64,000 nucleotides of DNA from Pedobacter westerhofensis (GCF_900182595.1 NZ_FXTN01000001.1:1-64000), one strand, 5' to 3'; shown: positions 46,370 through 55,257, counted from the stretch's first letter. Notes: generated by a model not told the origin, from the sequence alone. Numbers and translations: made by a program.

Positions 46370-47064
46370 ATGAAAAGACTGTTGTTCTTAACAATCATAT
46401 ATTCATCGTTTTTATTGAAACCTAACATTTCAGTCGCTCAAAGATTTGATTCAGCTCCCCTGTTCGACATTTTAAAGAAAACTGCAGATAGTACAATCAT
46501 TTTTTCCTACATCGGGATAGTGTATGAATATCCTGATTACTATATGATAACCAAAACCGGTGACACTGTTAATATGTACACCTACAAATATAAAAATCTT
46601 ATTGAACCATCTTCGAAAGTAATTGTCCCTAAAGCTATGAATAAGCTGATTACACATCGAAACTTGATGATGATGATGCAGGAACCACCTGATATCAATG
46701 CTTTGTTTGAAGTGAAAATAGCTGAGAAAGGTACATTCAATAACTTGTGGAATGAATTGGCAAAAGAGCAGATCTGGAAGATCAGGGATGATGTTCTTGA
46801 CGGTGAGGGATGCCAAGCATTGGTGATGAAAAACAACCTCATTACATATATGATGGAGGCGGTCTGTTTTTTAAACTTATTACCAGGGATAAAGTAAAAG
46901 ACTTAAGATTTTATGCACCTCATCATTTTGAAAAATATTGCCCGGGTCGCGCCGGGAGGATTTCAGCAATCAAAATCGAGAATATAATTAAAAATTATTT
47001 CGTTGCCGCTGGTGAAAAAGACTTCGGCGTACTAAAAAAGCATACTCCCCTATTTAGAAATTGA
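46370..47064 (+). pseudogene. Secreted protein of unknown function, split by a frameshift
   Basis: From ATG 46370 a signal peptide (LFLTIIYSSFLLKPNISVAQ) leads into about 125 residues (TADSTIIFSYIGIVYEYPD, TKTGDTVNMYTYKYKN). The frame degenerates after DDVLDGEGCQA. A second frame continues convincingly from DEKQPHYIYDGGGLFF through YFVAAGEKDFGVL to a stop at 47064. One base missing near 46815-46822 joins them to a protein of about 231 residues. No family is recognised. It lies in an AT-rich accessory stretch behind the imu operon. The lesion may be real or a base-calling error. Confidence 0.6.
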
Positions 47065-47252
47065 TGTTGAACAACCATGATCTCTTGTTTCCGCCGACTG
47101 TCAAATAATGGAAGTTAAATTGCAATGTCAAGGGATTGATAAAATATATTTATCCGAAAGTTCGAAACTACTTACATATAATTCCTCAACATATCACGGT
47201 CAAACTACTCCGTGCCCATAATTAAGCTAGATATCATACAAAATAAAAAACC

Positions 47253-47753
47253 ATGAAAAAATTATTATTTGCATTGTTGCTAACAACGTTTAATATTTCT
47301 TTATTTGCGCAAGTAAAACCATATCAACCTAATCCTGTACTTGATAAATTTCTAGGCACATGGGTTGCTCAAACGGGTAAAAAAAAGATAACAATTACCA
47401 TAAGAAAGGTACAGCAACCAGTTTTAGATTCTAAATTTGACATATTAGAGGGTGATGTGTCGTATAATGATGAGGTATTAGATAAATCAATCACACCTGT
47501 TTTAACTTCAGGATTTAACTATGCAAGGAGTGGTAAAATCTTTCAAGACAAGGTGTTTTTCAATTTTTATGATAAAATAAAAAAGAAACGGGGTAGATTA
47601 ACACTGATCCTTTCCGAAACAAATCCTAATAAATTTAATGTGAGCTTAGCAGAGGATAGACATTTCAGCGTTAATACTTCTTCCACTCCGGATAGAAAAG
47701 TAGAACCAGGATTTACATTGCTTACAGGTTCTACTTTTTACAAAAAGCTATAA
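47253..47753 (+). CDS. Small secreted protein, DUF6705-like
   Basis: 166 residues with a clear signal peptide (KKLLFALLLTTFNISLFAQ). The body begins with NPVLDKFLGTWVAQTGKKK, a pattern like the small lipocalin-like or DUF6705 secreted proteins of Bacteroidota, and is predicted to be rich in beta strands (KITITIRKVQQPV, GRLTLILSETNPNKFNVSL). Family assignment is tentative. AT-rich compared with the imu operon. No operon partner is evident. Confidence 0.7.
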   Translation: MKKLLFALLLTTFNISLFAQVKPYQPNPVLDKFLGTWVAQTGKKKITITIRKVQQPVLDSKFDILEGDVSYNDEVLDKSITPVLTSGFNYARSGKIFQDKVFFNFYDKIKKKRGRLTLILSETNPNKFNVSLAEDRHFSVNTSSTPDRKVEPGFTLLTGSTFYKKL

Positions 47754-48208
47754 ATTTGATCAACAATTTAATCACGGATAGCTACGGTTTTCAAAAAATG
47801 GAATTAATAGGCAAATACCATACTTTTAAAATTTTATTGTAAAGAACCAGATTGAGGCACACCATACACCAAAAGTTTTGTATCCAACGTAGTTGTATTA
47901 CGAATCATTTTGTATACAAATGCTATTTAACAGTAAGTATACCATTGCCAGAGATAAGATTATCAGTTGTCATTCCTTGAATCTTTATGTATTGTTTGAT
48001 GTTTCGGGTACCAGTCAGTTTAAGCACGATCGAAATGAAACCACAGAGATGAGGGGTAAGGTCGTACAAAACGAATACACAATTTATGTTTTCACAATCA
48101 CAAAACATATTTTTATTTACGTTTACCGGGCCTACAACGAACTTGGTATTAGTTCAAACCGAACTAAGCAAATGCATTTATAACAACAAACCCCAAACAA
48201 TTGTGTCA
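47754..48208. other. Intergenic region without a supported gene
   Basis: An AT-rich 455-base stretch between two secreted-protein genes. A 96-codon frame at 47893-48183 overlaps the next gene region and has no recognisable features, so I do not call it. Confidence 0.45.
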
Positions 48209-48658
48209 ATGATGCGAAAGATTTTATTAACCACTTCAATTTTGTTATCACTCATCGCGAGCGTGCAGAGCCAGCAACTTAAAAAACCGACTCTTTATTT
48301 ATATTTCGACTCTTCCAATACCAGTTTATATTATAAAGATCACGAAAAAACCACAATAAAAGTGAAAGGTAAACGCGTTCCTTATATGTATGAAACCTAT
48401 CATTTTAAAATTCTGTCCGAGAATGTCAAGTGGGTAGCATTCGTAAATGATCATCTAGAAAATTACAAAATTGTAGATAGCCTATTTCTAAAAAAATATG
48501 CCGTTGCGATCAATGATATCAAAAACGCATCAAAAATTAGATTTGACACCTACGATAAGAGAAGGTTTCCTTATAACAAACTATATATAATAGAGTTAGG
48601 CTCAATGAATAAGTATAAGCTGTTCGAAGTGCGGACTATGCTGGATTCCAATTATTAA
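48209..48658 (+). CDS. Small secreted protein, unknown function
   Basis: 149 residues from ATG 48209 (MMRKILLTTSILL); the longer frame back to 48086 precedes the signal peptide and is rejected. Signal peptide about 1-22 (LLSLIASVQSQQ). The body (PTLYLYFDSSNTSLYYKDH, VKGKRVPYMYETYHFKIL, YNKLYIIELGSMNKYKLFEV) is charged and tyrosine-rich, with alternating strand-like segments. No family recognised. It faces the minus-strand gene at 48760 tail to tail. Confidence 0.7.
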   Translation: MMRKILLTTSILLSLIASVQSQQLKKPTLYLYFDSSNTSLYYKDHEKTTIKVKGKRVPYMYETYHFKILSENVKWVAFVNDHLENYKIVDSLFLKKYAVAINDIKNASKIRFDTYDKRRFPYNKLYIIELGSMNKYKLFEVRTMLDSNY

Positions 48659-48759
48659 TGATTAGCAATTGACCTGCCTGATCACCTGACTTAATATCTG
48701 ATAAAGGACTTTGCCATAGTCTAAATGAAATAATTGTCACAAGAATAAATTGAACTTGT

Positions 48760-49458
48760 CTAATTGGCTCGTTTACCAACTCTGAAAGCACCTGAGAAGT
48801 ATTTCATCCTCTCTCTATAGTACTCTAAAGGCTCCGTCTCCAGATATTCCTTGGACAGGTCAATTCGATTTTCATCTGACGCGGCATTATATATGTCAAA
48901 GAAACTATTAATTTTAATATTCGCACGTTTTAAATCCTCTGATAACAGGATAATCCAATCCGCGAAAGAAACAAAATCATCTTTCTTAATTCCCATACTT
49001 GCCATGATGTTTATTATATTGAATTCAAAATCGCTTGAGCTGGCAAGTCCTTGTTTGATGTGCCATTCAATATACCAACTGAGTGCATAACTCCTATCGT
49101 TTTCACGGTAATCTGTTGTGTGTAAGAACGAAATGATGTATGGCATCACCTCATTTATTCGGTTAAGTTTTTCACCACAATTTATTGCACTAGCTACTAA
49201 GGCGTCATAACCCATCGTGGTAGGTGGATTCTCCCTCATCAACCTCAAGTCTAATTCCAGAGCGTTCTCAACCAAATGGTTTTGCAAGTAAATGGTACTC
49301 ATAAAACTTTCACAACCAAATTTGATGGAACTATAATCCTCTCTTCCTTGGTATTTTTGAGAAAAAACATGAAGTCTATCAATATCGAGAAGCGCAAATT
49401 TATTGCCAATTATATCCATAACAAGCACTTCCAATTCCTGTTTCCAATCTGATTTCAT
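48760..49458 (-). CDS. Hypothetical cytosolic protein, all-helical
   Basis: 232 residues without signal or membrane segments. The sequence suggests mostly alpha helices, TPR-like in rhythm (SSIKFGCESFMSTIYLQNHL, ALVASAINCGEKLNRINEVM, SYALSWYIEWHIKQGLA). No recognised family. Acidic helical proteins of this size in Bacteroidota accessory regions are sometimes immunity proteins, but no toxin gene is adjacent. No RBS or promoter can be assigned with confidence. Confidence 0.65.
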   Translation of the reverse strand: MKSDWKQELEVLVMDIIGNKFALLDIDRLHVFSQKYQGREDYSSIKFGCESFMSTIYLQNHLVENALELDLRLMRENPPTTMGYDALVASAINCGEKLNRINEVMPYIISFLHTTDYRENDRSYALSWYIEWHIKQGLASSSDFEFNIINIMASMGIKKDDFVSFADWIILLSEDLKRANIKINSFFDIYNAASDENRIDLSKEYLETEPLEYYRERMKYFSGAFRVGKRAN

Positions 49459-50379
49459 TATATCATTTATGACGTTGTAAAAAATTATTTAGAGTGTTTA
49501 AAAATCATTACTAATTTACTGATTTACCTTGTTAATGTTCTTCAGGTGATGCCAGGTTTATGAGGTCGTTTCCGTCCATGCAAATAGGATCTTATTCAAA
49601 TAGTTCTGTAGTCAAGAGATTCTTTCCTAATAGCCATAAATTTGGTGTATGCATACTGAACTTCCCGATCAGCCCTAACAATCAGTTGCTTTGTAATTGC
49701 TGAGCTAAAATATAGTGCACATTGACAGTAAAAATATCCTCCTACAATGTGGCTTCATATATATTTATTAATGAGCAGGAGCAAACTAACTAACTCAGTC
49801 TCCTGGCGTTTGCGGAGAAGCTTGAAATCAGCAAATTGAGGCGGCACAAGAGCTATCAGAAAACAAGACTTATTAAAAAAATCTCCGTAAAAGATTTCCA
49901 AATTATTACTAATTTTCAATAACTTAGGGTTATGAAAACAAATCGCTGGTACAATTTTTTCAAAAGTAAGACTTACGCAACAATTTGGTATATTTATTTT
50001 ATACTCTCGATTCTATATATTATACTGTTCAGTTAGTTCACAGTAGCTACCTGTACATTTCATAGGCAGGTACTAACTTATCAAACTAAATCTTTAACTG
50101 AAAAATAGATGATTTGAGTTAAACAAACTTGAGGTCCATGATCCCAGACTGTATGACAGTTCGGACAGCTTAAGGAATTTATTGATCTTCGGCCACAAGT
50201 AATGTCAAGCTTGCAATTGTCAGTAACCGTGCTAACAGATTCTGACGTTTTATTTCCTTAAATCTCCCCACGCGTACATGCAAATAGGAGACATAACGCC
50301 AACCTATTAAGCTTACTTTTATTGACGATAAAACCATTCGAGGGTGTATTAAAAAAAGCATGCAACTTATTGACTGTAA
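49459..50379. other. Long AT-rich region with one possible small gene
   Basis: About 0.9 kb without a normal-sized gene. It holds the 34-codon membrane mini-ORF described separately (49932-50036). Other frames look random. Confidence 0.5.
49932..50036 (+). CDS. Possible 34-residue single-pass membrane peptide
   Basis: ATG 49932 opens a 34-codon frame: a basic, aromatic N-terminus (KTNRWYNFFKSKTYA) followed by a hydrophobic segment (TIWYIYFILSILYIILFS) and a TAG stop. The design (positive inside, one membrane helix) is that of small membrane proteins. It stands alone in an otherwise empty region, which makes a clean frame more striking. Too short to be sure. Confidence 0.4.
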   Translation: MKTNRWYNFFKSKTYATIWYIYFILSILYIILFS

Positions 50380-50655
50380 TCTATCCCAAAACTGCTGCTA
50401 ACCCTGTTTTATATTAGCATGTTTACGGCATCACTTTTAGCACCATCATTCAATCTAAAATTATGAAAACTGATCAGTTGAACAATGAACCCGAGGAACT
50501 AACCACTTCTCTAAATTTTGACATTACTGACCGGCAGAAACTGAAGCTGATGAACGTTAGAATGATGACTTCCATTATGCGGAAATAATTCCTGATAAGA
50601 ATGGCAATGACGATGATGGAGACTCTGCATTCGGCGACGACGGGTCTTCCAGTAC
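50380..50655 (+). pseudogene. Truncated and frameshifted copy of the acidic-protein gene
   Basis: From about 50380 the sequence resembles the upstream region and first 190 bases of the acidic-protein gene at 60572 (leader TTTACGGCATC, then CTAAAATTATGAAAACTGAT). The frame starting at ATG 50464 shifts early (KTDQLNNEPEELTTSLNFD, then unrelated residues), so no acidic domain is made. Similarity ends at GGGTCTTCCAG near 50655, where a piece of dnaE2 begins. Confidence 0.8.
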
Positions 50656-50712
50656 GCCTCGGCTGGTGTGAAACCTGCAGCAACAATAACAAATTTCATC
50701 GCCTGCTCAGGC
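50656..50712 (-). pseudogene. 57-base fragment of dnaE2
   Basis: This segment matches part of dnaE2 at about 41281-41338 in the same orientation; read on the minus strand it encodes MKFVIVAAGFTPAEA, against MKIAIVAAGFTPAEA in the full gene. It abuts the truncated acidic-protein copy, so the junction is a deletion or recombination scar. Confidence 0.75.
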
Positions 50713-50873
50713 CCTGATTTCGATTGGCTATACAGATTATCCTTTCATTACTAAAGCTTCGCAATGCTTTTCAGGACACCTGCATGGAATCTCAAAACGG
50801 ACAAACTCAGCATTGGCAGATTAATGTCTTGATTTCACATCATATTCCGCTTTTTATTTTGGTTTGAAAAGTA

Positions 50874-50881
50874 TAAATTTG
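50874..50881 (+). promoter_or_regulatory. -7 promoter box (TAAATTTG) for the AraC gene
   Basis: TAAATTTG fits TAnnTTTG and ends 12 bases before ATG 50894. It overlaps the first codons of a longer reading frame from 50864, which supports choosing 50894 as the real start. Confidence 0.45.
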
Positions 50882-50893
50882 ATAGTGAAGGCA

Positions 50894-51754
50894 ATGGAAT
50901 TCAAAAAAGATGAAGGTCAGTTCAAGGTAGCAGCAATCGGAGAAAACCAATGTACGCTTGAATCTTACAGCAGGAGGGAATTTTTCAAAATCGGAGTGAT
51001 CACCGAGGGATTCCCTTTTGAATTACAGTACGGTTCATTATCCAGGATCAAGGTCGACAAACCCTGCCTGGTATTGATCAATCCAAAGATTCCTCATGCC
51101 TGGAACGTTGCTGACAAGACCTTACAGGTAACTGGATATTTCTGTGTTTTTAATGATGCGTTTATCAGGACAAATCCCCAGTTATCGGCCATGTCTGACA
51201 GGCTGCTTAATAGCCAGGGGTTCCCGGTTTATTTCCCCGTTGAAGGTAGCATGCACTTTCTGATCACTCTTTTTGCCCGGCTTCGGTTGGCAGCTGATCA
51301 GGAATACTCGCAAAAAACTGATCTGTTCAGAAGTAATTTGAATTTGATCTTTCATGAAGCCAATCAAATGCGTAATGTAAGGGAACAACCAGAAAGCGGA
51401 CCCTCACGGATTGCAAATGCGTTTATGAATTTACTCAGCACGCAATTCCCTGTCGATCTTCCCTTGCAGCCAATCAAACTTAGAAGCCCTGCTGACTATG
51501 CAGACATGTTAGCCGTACATGTGAACCATCTAAATAAAGCGGTTCAAAAGGCAACCGGTAAATCAACTACCGTATGTATCAATGAAAAGATATTTGCAGA
51601 AGCCCAATCTTTACTAGCCTATACACTTTATAGTGTTGCCGATATCTCAGCCGGCCTGGGATTTGAATATCAAAGCTACTTTAATCGCTTTTTCAAAAAA
51701 CATGCTGGTGTAGCACCTACGTATTACCGTAAGACGATTGAAATGTATAAATAA
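50894..51754 (+). CDS. AraC-family transcriptional regulator
   Basis: About 286 residues from ATG 50894 (MEFKKDEGQFKVAAIGE). The N-terminal sensor half is cupin-like (YSRREFFKIGVITEGFPFEL, KPCLVLINPKIPHAWNV). The C-terminal HTH pair is at YADMLAVHVNHLNKAVQKATG and LYSVADISAGLGFEYQSYF, ending AGVAPTYYRKTI. It belongs to the branch that senses small aromatic or redox compounds in Bacteroidota, but this is only inference. The aldo/keto reductase gene follows after 65 bases in the same direction and is its likely target. Confidence 0.91.
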   Translation: MEFKKDEGQFKVAAIGENQCTLESYSRREFFKIGVITEGFPFELQYGSLSRIKVDKPCLVLINPKIPHAWNVADKTLQVTGYFCVFNDAFIRTNPQLSAMSDRLLNSQGFPVYFPVEGSMHFLITLFARLRLAADQEYSQKTDLFRSNLNLIFHEANQMRNVREQPESGPSRIANAFMNLLSTQFPVDLPLQPIKLRSPADYADMLAVHVNHLNKAVQKATGKSTTVCINEKIFAEAQSLLAYTLYSVADISAGLGFEYQSYFNRFFKKHAGVAPTYYRKTIEMYK

Positions 51755-51819
51755 TGCATTGAATAGTTTACAATGGATAAGCCGTTGAACCTATATTTTT
51801 GACTGATTTAAAATACAGT

Positions 51820-52683
51820 ATGAAAAACAACGCAGATCTAAAAACAACTTTTGAACTGGGCGGTGATCTTGAGATCAATCGCTTAGGTTATGGAGCTATG
51901 CGGATTACCGGACCTATGTTATCTGGGATGCCGGAAAACCCGCAAAACTCAATCGATGTAGTCAGAAAAGCTGTCGAACTGGGCGTTAACTTTATTGACA
52001 CAGCCGACGCCTATGGCCCCTTCACTTCTGAAGAGCTCATCCGCGATGCCTTATTCCCATACAGCAAAGACGTCACAATCGGTACCAAAGGCGGCCTGGT
52101 TCGTTTCGGAGCGCATGTGGATTTTAACCATGATGCGAGTCCCCAGCATCTGCATGATGCATTGGATGGGAGTTTAAGACGACTGAAACTTGACCATATC
52201 GAACTTTATCAGTTACACCGGATTGACCCTAAAGTTCCCGCAGAAATTACGTTTGAATTTCTGGCAAAAGCGCAACAAGCCGGTAAAATCAGGCACCTGG
52301 GCTTGTCTGAAGTCTCTGTCGAGGACATTCAACTTGCCCGGAAATACTTTAAAGTAGCATCTGTACAAAACCGTTACAGCGTACTTGATCGTAAATGGGA
52401 ACCGGTATTAGAGTATACTGAATCTCAGGGAATCGCATTCATCCCCTGGTTTCCAATCGGCGGCGGAACTACAGCCGAGAGCAGCAAACTTCAGCAGGCC
52501 GCAGATAGAAAAAGGGTTAGCACGCATCAACTTGCACTTAGCTGGCTGCTACATCGCGCCGACAATATCCTACTGATTCCGGGAACATCAAGTATCGCCC
52601 ATCTGGAAGAGAATATGCGCAGTTTAGATATTCGAATAACCACTGAGGAAATGAATGATTTAAACGCGCTGTCGGAAGTTTAG
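51820..52683 (+). CDS. Aldo/keto reductase
   Basis: About 287 residues from ATG 51820; a TTG seven codons earlier is less likely. The catalytic tetrad is visible: D and Y in FIDTADAYGPFTSEE, K in VTIGTKGGLVR, and H in ELYQLHRID. The C-terminal NADPH-binding portion has LIPGTSSIAHLEENM. It most resembles the YajO/oxidoreductase type that reduces aldehydes. It ends with TAG and is followed by a very strong hairpin (52790-52826). Confidence 0.93.
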   Translation: MKNNADLKTTFELGGDLEINRLGYGAMRITGPMLSGMPENPQNSIDVVRKAVELGVNFIDTADAYGPFTSEELIRDALFPYSKDVTIGTKGGLVRFGAHVDFNHDASPQHLHDALDGSLRRLKLDHIELYQLHRIDPKVPAEITFEFLAKAQQAGKIRHLGLSEVSVEDIQLARKYFKVASVQNRYSVLDRKWEPVLEYTESQGIAFIPWFPIGGGTTAESSKLQQAADRKRVSTHQLALSWLLHRADNILLIPGTSSIAHLEENMRSLDIRITTEEMNDLNALSEV

Positions 52684-52789
52684 TTTGTCTGAAGAATTCT
52701 GAGGATTTTAAGTAATTCGTCAAAGAAAAGCTTTTCGGGCTGCAATCTCCATCCACCTGCCAACATTGCGATTCCTGAATTTAGTCTAG

Positions 52790-52826
52790 GCAAAGGCTGT
52801 TATGAAAGATTTATAACAGCCTTTGC
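52790..52826 (+). terminator. Perfect 14-bp hairpin downstream of the aldo/keto reductase
   Basis: GCAAAGGCTGTTAT pairs perfectly with ATAACAGCCTTTGC around a 9-base loop. An A-run follows on the plus strand, giving a T-run on the minus strand side before the stem, so it is not a textbook plus-strand terminator, but the position (between the AKR stop and the SDR promoter) fits transcription termination or mRNA protection. Confidence 0.6.
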
Positions 52827-52938
52827 TCAAAAAAAACTGACTCTACTTTCATTTAGGTTATGGATGTCCTTGGTTCGGTTAGTTTTGTCATCCGGCAACT
52901 CCCTACTTTCGTTTTATCTATTAATTAGTTATTATAGT

Positions 52939-53712
52939 ATGGAAAATCACGAAAAAAAAACTAACAGTAACCAGCCAGTCGCTTTAGTAACCGGGGCCAA
53001 TCAGGGTATAGGGTATCAAATTGCAAAAGCACTTGCAGAAGAGGGCTATGTGGTATATATTGGGTCCCGCAACTTAAATAATGGTAATAAAGCTGCCTCA
53101 GAGATAGGCTTCAACACATACGCTTTAGAACTTGATGTTACAGATAAAATAATCATCGAGGGAGCAGTAAAGCAAATCGAAGACAAACATGGTTACCTTA
53201 ATCTTCTTGTTAATAATGCAGCGATCTCTAATGCTGGAAAGCAGGGCCGGTCGACGGAGGAAATTAAAGCAGCAAGAAATGCAAGCACGGCATCAATTGA
53301 TGATGTGAGGACCGTTTGGGAGACCAATGTATTTGGTGTGATCAGCGTTACGCAGGCAATGTTGCCTTTATTATGGAAAGCAAATGATGCCCGCATTGTC
53401 AATGTGTCGAGCGCAGCAGGGTCATTAACCTGGATATCCGATCCGAACTGCTGGGCACGGGAAACGTTTGGCATCGTCTATTCGGCTTCTAAGACAGCTT
53501 TGAATGCTGTAACGATGGCATTCGCAATAGAACTGGAGAAACATAACATCAAAGTAAATGCAGTCAGTCCAGGTTATACTGCAACAGCATTGAACAATTT
53601 TGAAGGGACAGATACTGTTGAAGTCGGTTCACGGGAACCTATCCGCGTGGCTTTGGAAACGAATGGTCCAACCGGTACTTTCACCGGCCCTGATGGCATA
53701 CTCCCCTGGTAA
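52939..53712 (+). CDS. Short-chain dehydrogenase/reductase (carbonyl reductase type)
   Basis: About 257 residues from ATG 52939 (MENHEKKTNSNQPVAL); the longer frame from 52864 begins inside the promoter region. Cofactor motif VTGANQGIGYQIA, then NNAAISNAG, serine in VNVSSAAGS and YSASKTALNAV with the catalytic Y and K; VSPGYTATALN follows. The TGANQGIG start and the GPTGTFTGPDG end are typical of CBR-like SDRs. A TActTTcG box about 30 bases upstream may be the -7 element. An AraC gene follows in the same direction, as at 13 kb. Confidence 0.92.
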   Translation: MENHEKKTNSNQPVALVTGANQGIGYQIAKALAEEGYVVYIGSRNLNNGNKAASEIGFNTYALELDVTDKIIIEGAVKQIEDKHGYLNLLVNNAAISNAGKQGRSTEEIKAARNASTASIDDVRTVWETNVFGVISVTQAMLPLLWKANDARIVNVSSAAGSLTWISDPNCWARETFGIVYSASKTALNAVTMAFAIELEKHNIKVNAVSPGYTATALNNFEGTDTVEVGSREPIRVALETNGPTGTFTGPDGILPW

Positions 53713-53741
53713 TCATCTTTTTTTATAAATCAATTTCAATT

Positions 53742-53753
53742 TTGACCGGTCAA
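53742..53753. promoter_or_regulatory. 12-bp perfect palindrome upstream of the AraC gene
   Basis: TTGACCGGTCAA is a perfect palindrome located 26 bases before the -7 box of the AraC gene, in the spacer after the SDR stop. It could be an operator for autoregulation or for another dimeric regulator. Confidence 0.4.
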
Positions 53754-53778
53754 TGAAAATAGGATTGGTCATTATTGT

Positions 53779-53786
53779 TAATTTTG
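53779..53786 (+). promoter_or_regulatory. -7 promoter box (TAATTTTG) for the AraC gene
   Basis: TAATTTTG ends 17 bases before ATG 53804. It lies within the first codons of a longer frame beginning at 53753, which argues for 53804 as the true start. Confidence 0.5.
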
Positions 53787-53803
53787 AATATTGGCAAAAC
53801 GAA

Positions 53804-54715
53804 ATGAATAAAGAAGTCAAACTGGATACAATTGCAGGGATTCATAGGGCATATAACCTGCCCGGCCCCGCCCATCCACTAATTACGATGCTGGATTTCT
53901 CAGACAACTCTCTTAAAATGTGTGGAAAGCTGGAAAGTCATGTCCTGAACTTTTATAAAATTTTATTGGTAACCAGGTACAGCGGAAAGTTCATTTATGG
54001 CCAGGGTTATTACGATTTTGACGAGGGGAGTATGCTATTCGCTGCGCCAAAACAGCTTGTAGGAAGCACAGGAAATTTTGCTGACCATCAAGGTTATTCT
54101 TTATTAATTCACCCGGATTTCCTCCTCGGTTATCCCCTGGTAAGAAAGATTAAACAGCTGGGCTTCTTTTCATATGCCGCAAACGAAGCCCTTCATCTCT
54201 CTGAACAGGAAAAGGCAACTATTGCATCGATCTATAATATCATCCGCAATGAACTCAATAGCAGAATTGATGATTTTAGCCATGAGGTAATCATCGCGCA
54301 AATCGAGCTACTGTTAAGTTATGCCAAACGCTTTTACAAACGCCAGTTTCTTACCCGGAAAGTTATCAGTAATGACTTACTGGAAAAATTGGAGGATTTA
54401 TTGGAGCAATATTTTAACGAAAAAAACACCTCTTCGCAGGGCATCCCTACTGTTCAGTTTATTGCTGATAAGTTGAACTATACCTCTAATTACCTGAGCG
54501 ATATGCTACGCGCACTCACAGGTCTTAACGCTCAGCAACATATACATCTCAAGCTGATTGAAAGGTCCAAGGAATTGTTAACAACAACCGACAAAGCGAT
54601 TAATGAAGTGGCTTTTCAGTTAGGCTTTGAATACCCACAATCTTTCACCAGACTGTTCAAGATTAAAACTAAAATGTCTCCCCTTCAATTTAGATCACAG
54701 TTTAAACAACATTGA
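53804..54715 (+). CDS. AraC-family transcriptional regulator
   Basis: About 303 residues from ATG 53804 (MNKEVKLDTIAGIHRAYNL). It is a paralogue of the regulators at 10749 and 13874: it has YNLPGPAHPLITMLDFSD, LLIHPDFLLGYPLV, LGFFSYAANEALHLSEQE and KRFYKRQFLTRKV. The HTH pair is near FIADKLNYTSNYLSDMLRA and INEVAFQLGFEYPQSFTRL, ending KMSPLQFRSQF. It stands directly behind an SDR gene (91 bases from its stop), the same order as at 13.0-14.8 kb. Confidence 0.92.
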   Translation: MNKEVKLDTIAGIHRAYNLPGPAHPLITMLDFSDNSLKMCGKLESHVLNFYKILLVTRYSGKFIYGQGYYDFDEGSMLFAAPKQLVGSTGNFADHQGYSLLIHPDFLLGYPLVRKIKQLGFFSYAANEALHLSEQEKATIASIYNIIRNELNSRIDDFSHEVIIAQIELLLSYAKRFYKRQFLTRKVISNDLLEKLEDLLEQYFNEKNTSSQGIPTVQFIADKLNYTSNYLSDMLRALTGLNAQQHIHLKLIERSKELLTTTDKAINEVAFQLGFEYPQSFTRLFKIKTKMSPLQFRSQFKQH

Positions 54716-55257
54716 TATCATCGAAATTGGGGCTTGTTTCCTGCTGCCAGATATATTTTTACATAAGCAGGCCTGTCGGTGATTGATTTTCGTGGTCACT
54801 CTGAAACCATGTTCTATTTTCACTCAGAGGTTAATACAGGTTTATACTACCCCCCTGCCTTTATAACGCTGTTTCCCTTTGTAAATGCAGCAGTACTCAC
54901 TACTAATTCTCCACATAGCTCATTTGCGTTTCTGCCATTTTGATGTTCTTTTATTGCTTTTACAAGAAGAGCAAAGCCCGCAATTTGCTTCCATTTAGAG
55001 CCCTGAGGAAAGCTTACAAGACCTATCTTACCATTAACCAGCCTGTATGTGCGGCAGATTTACACCCCCAATTGAACCTGATCATGAGAATTAAGATGAA
55101 TTGTTCTACATCGCATACCTTTTCAGCAATCTCTTACTAAAAGTTTGTTCATGTTTCCTGATGAATTTATTTTGAAGCCGGCAATCAGCTTAAGATAATC
55201 GGCATTCACGTTAAATTTGGCACCATAAGCTTGCAGACCTTTGGAAAAAAAGAAATT
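54716..55257. other. Intergenic region without a supported gene
   Basis: About 540 bases between the AraC gene and the chimeric oxidoreductase fragment. A 66-codon frame at 54940-55140 has no signal, domain or RBS and is not called. It may be the scar of lost genes. Confidence 0.5.

Noticed and set aside
47893..48183. 96-codon frame before the secreted protein at 48209
   Set aside because: Composition is not protein-like in the N-terminal half, no signal or domain, and it overlaps the start region of a better-supported gene.
50179..50361. 60-codon minus-strand frame in the empty region
   Set aside because: No recognisable feature, and nothing at either end supports expression.
50511..50699. 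Minus-strand frame starting MKFVIVAAGFTPAEA as a small gene
   Set aside because: Its start is only the dnaE2 scrap and the remainder is antisense to the broken acidic-protein copy.
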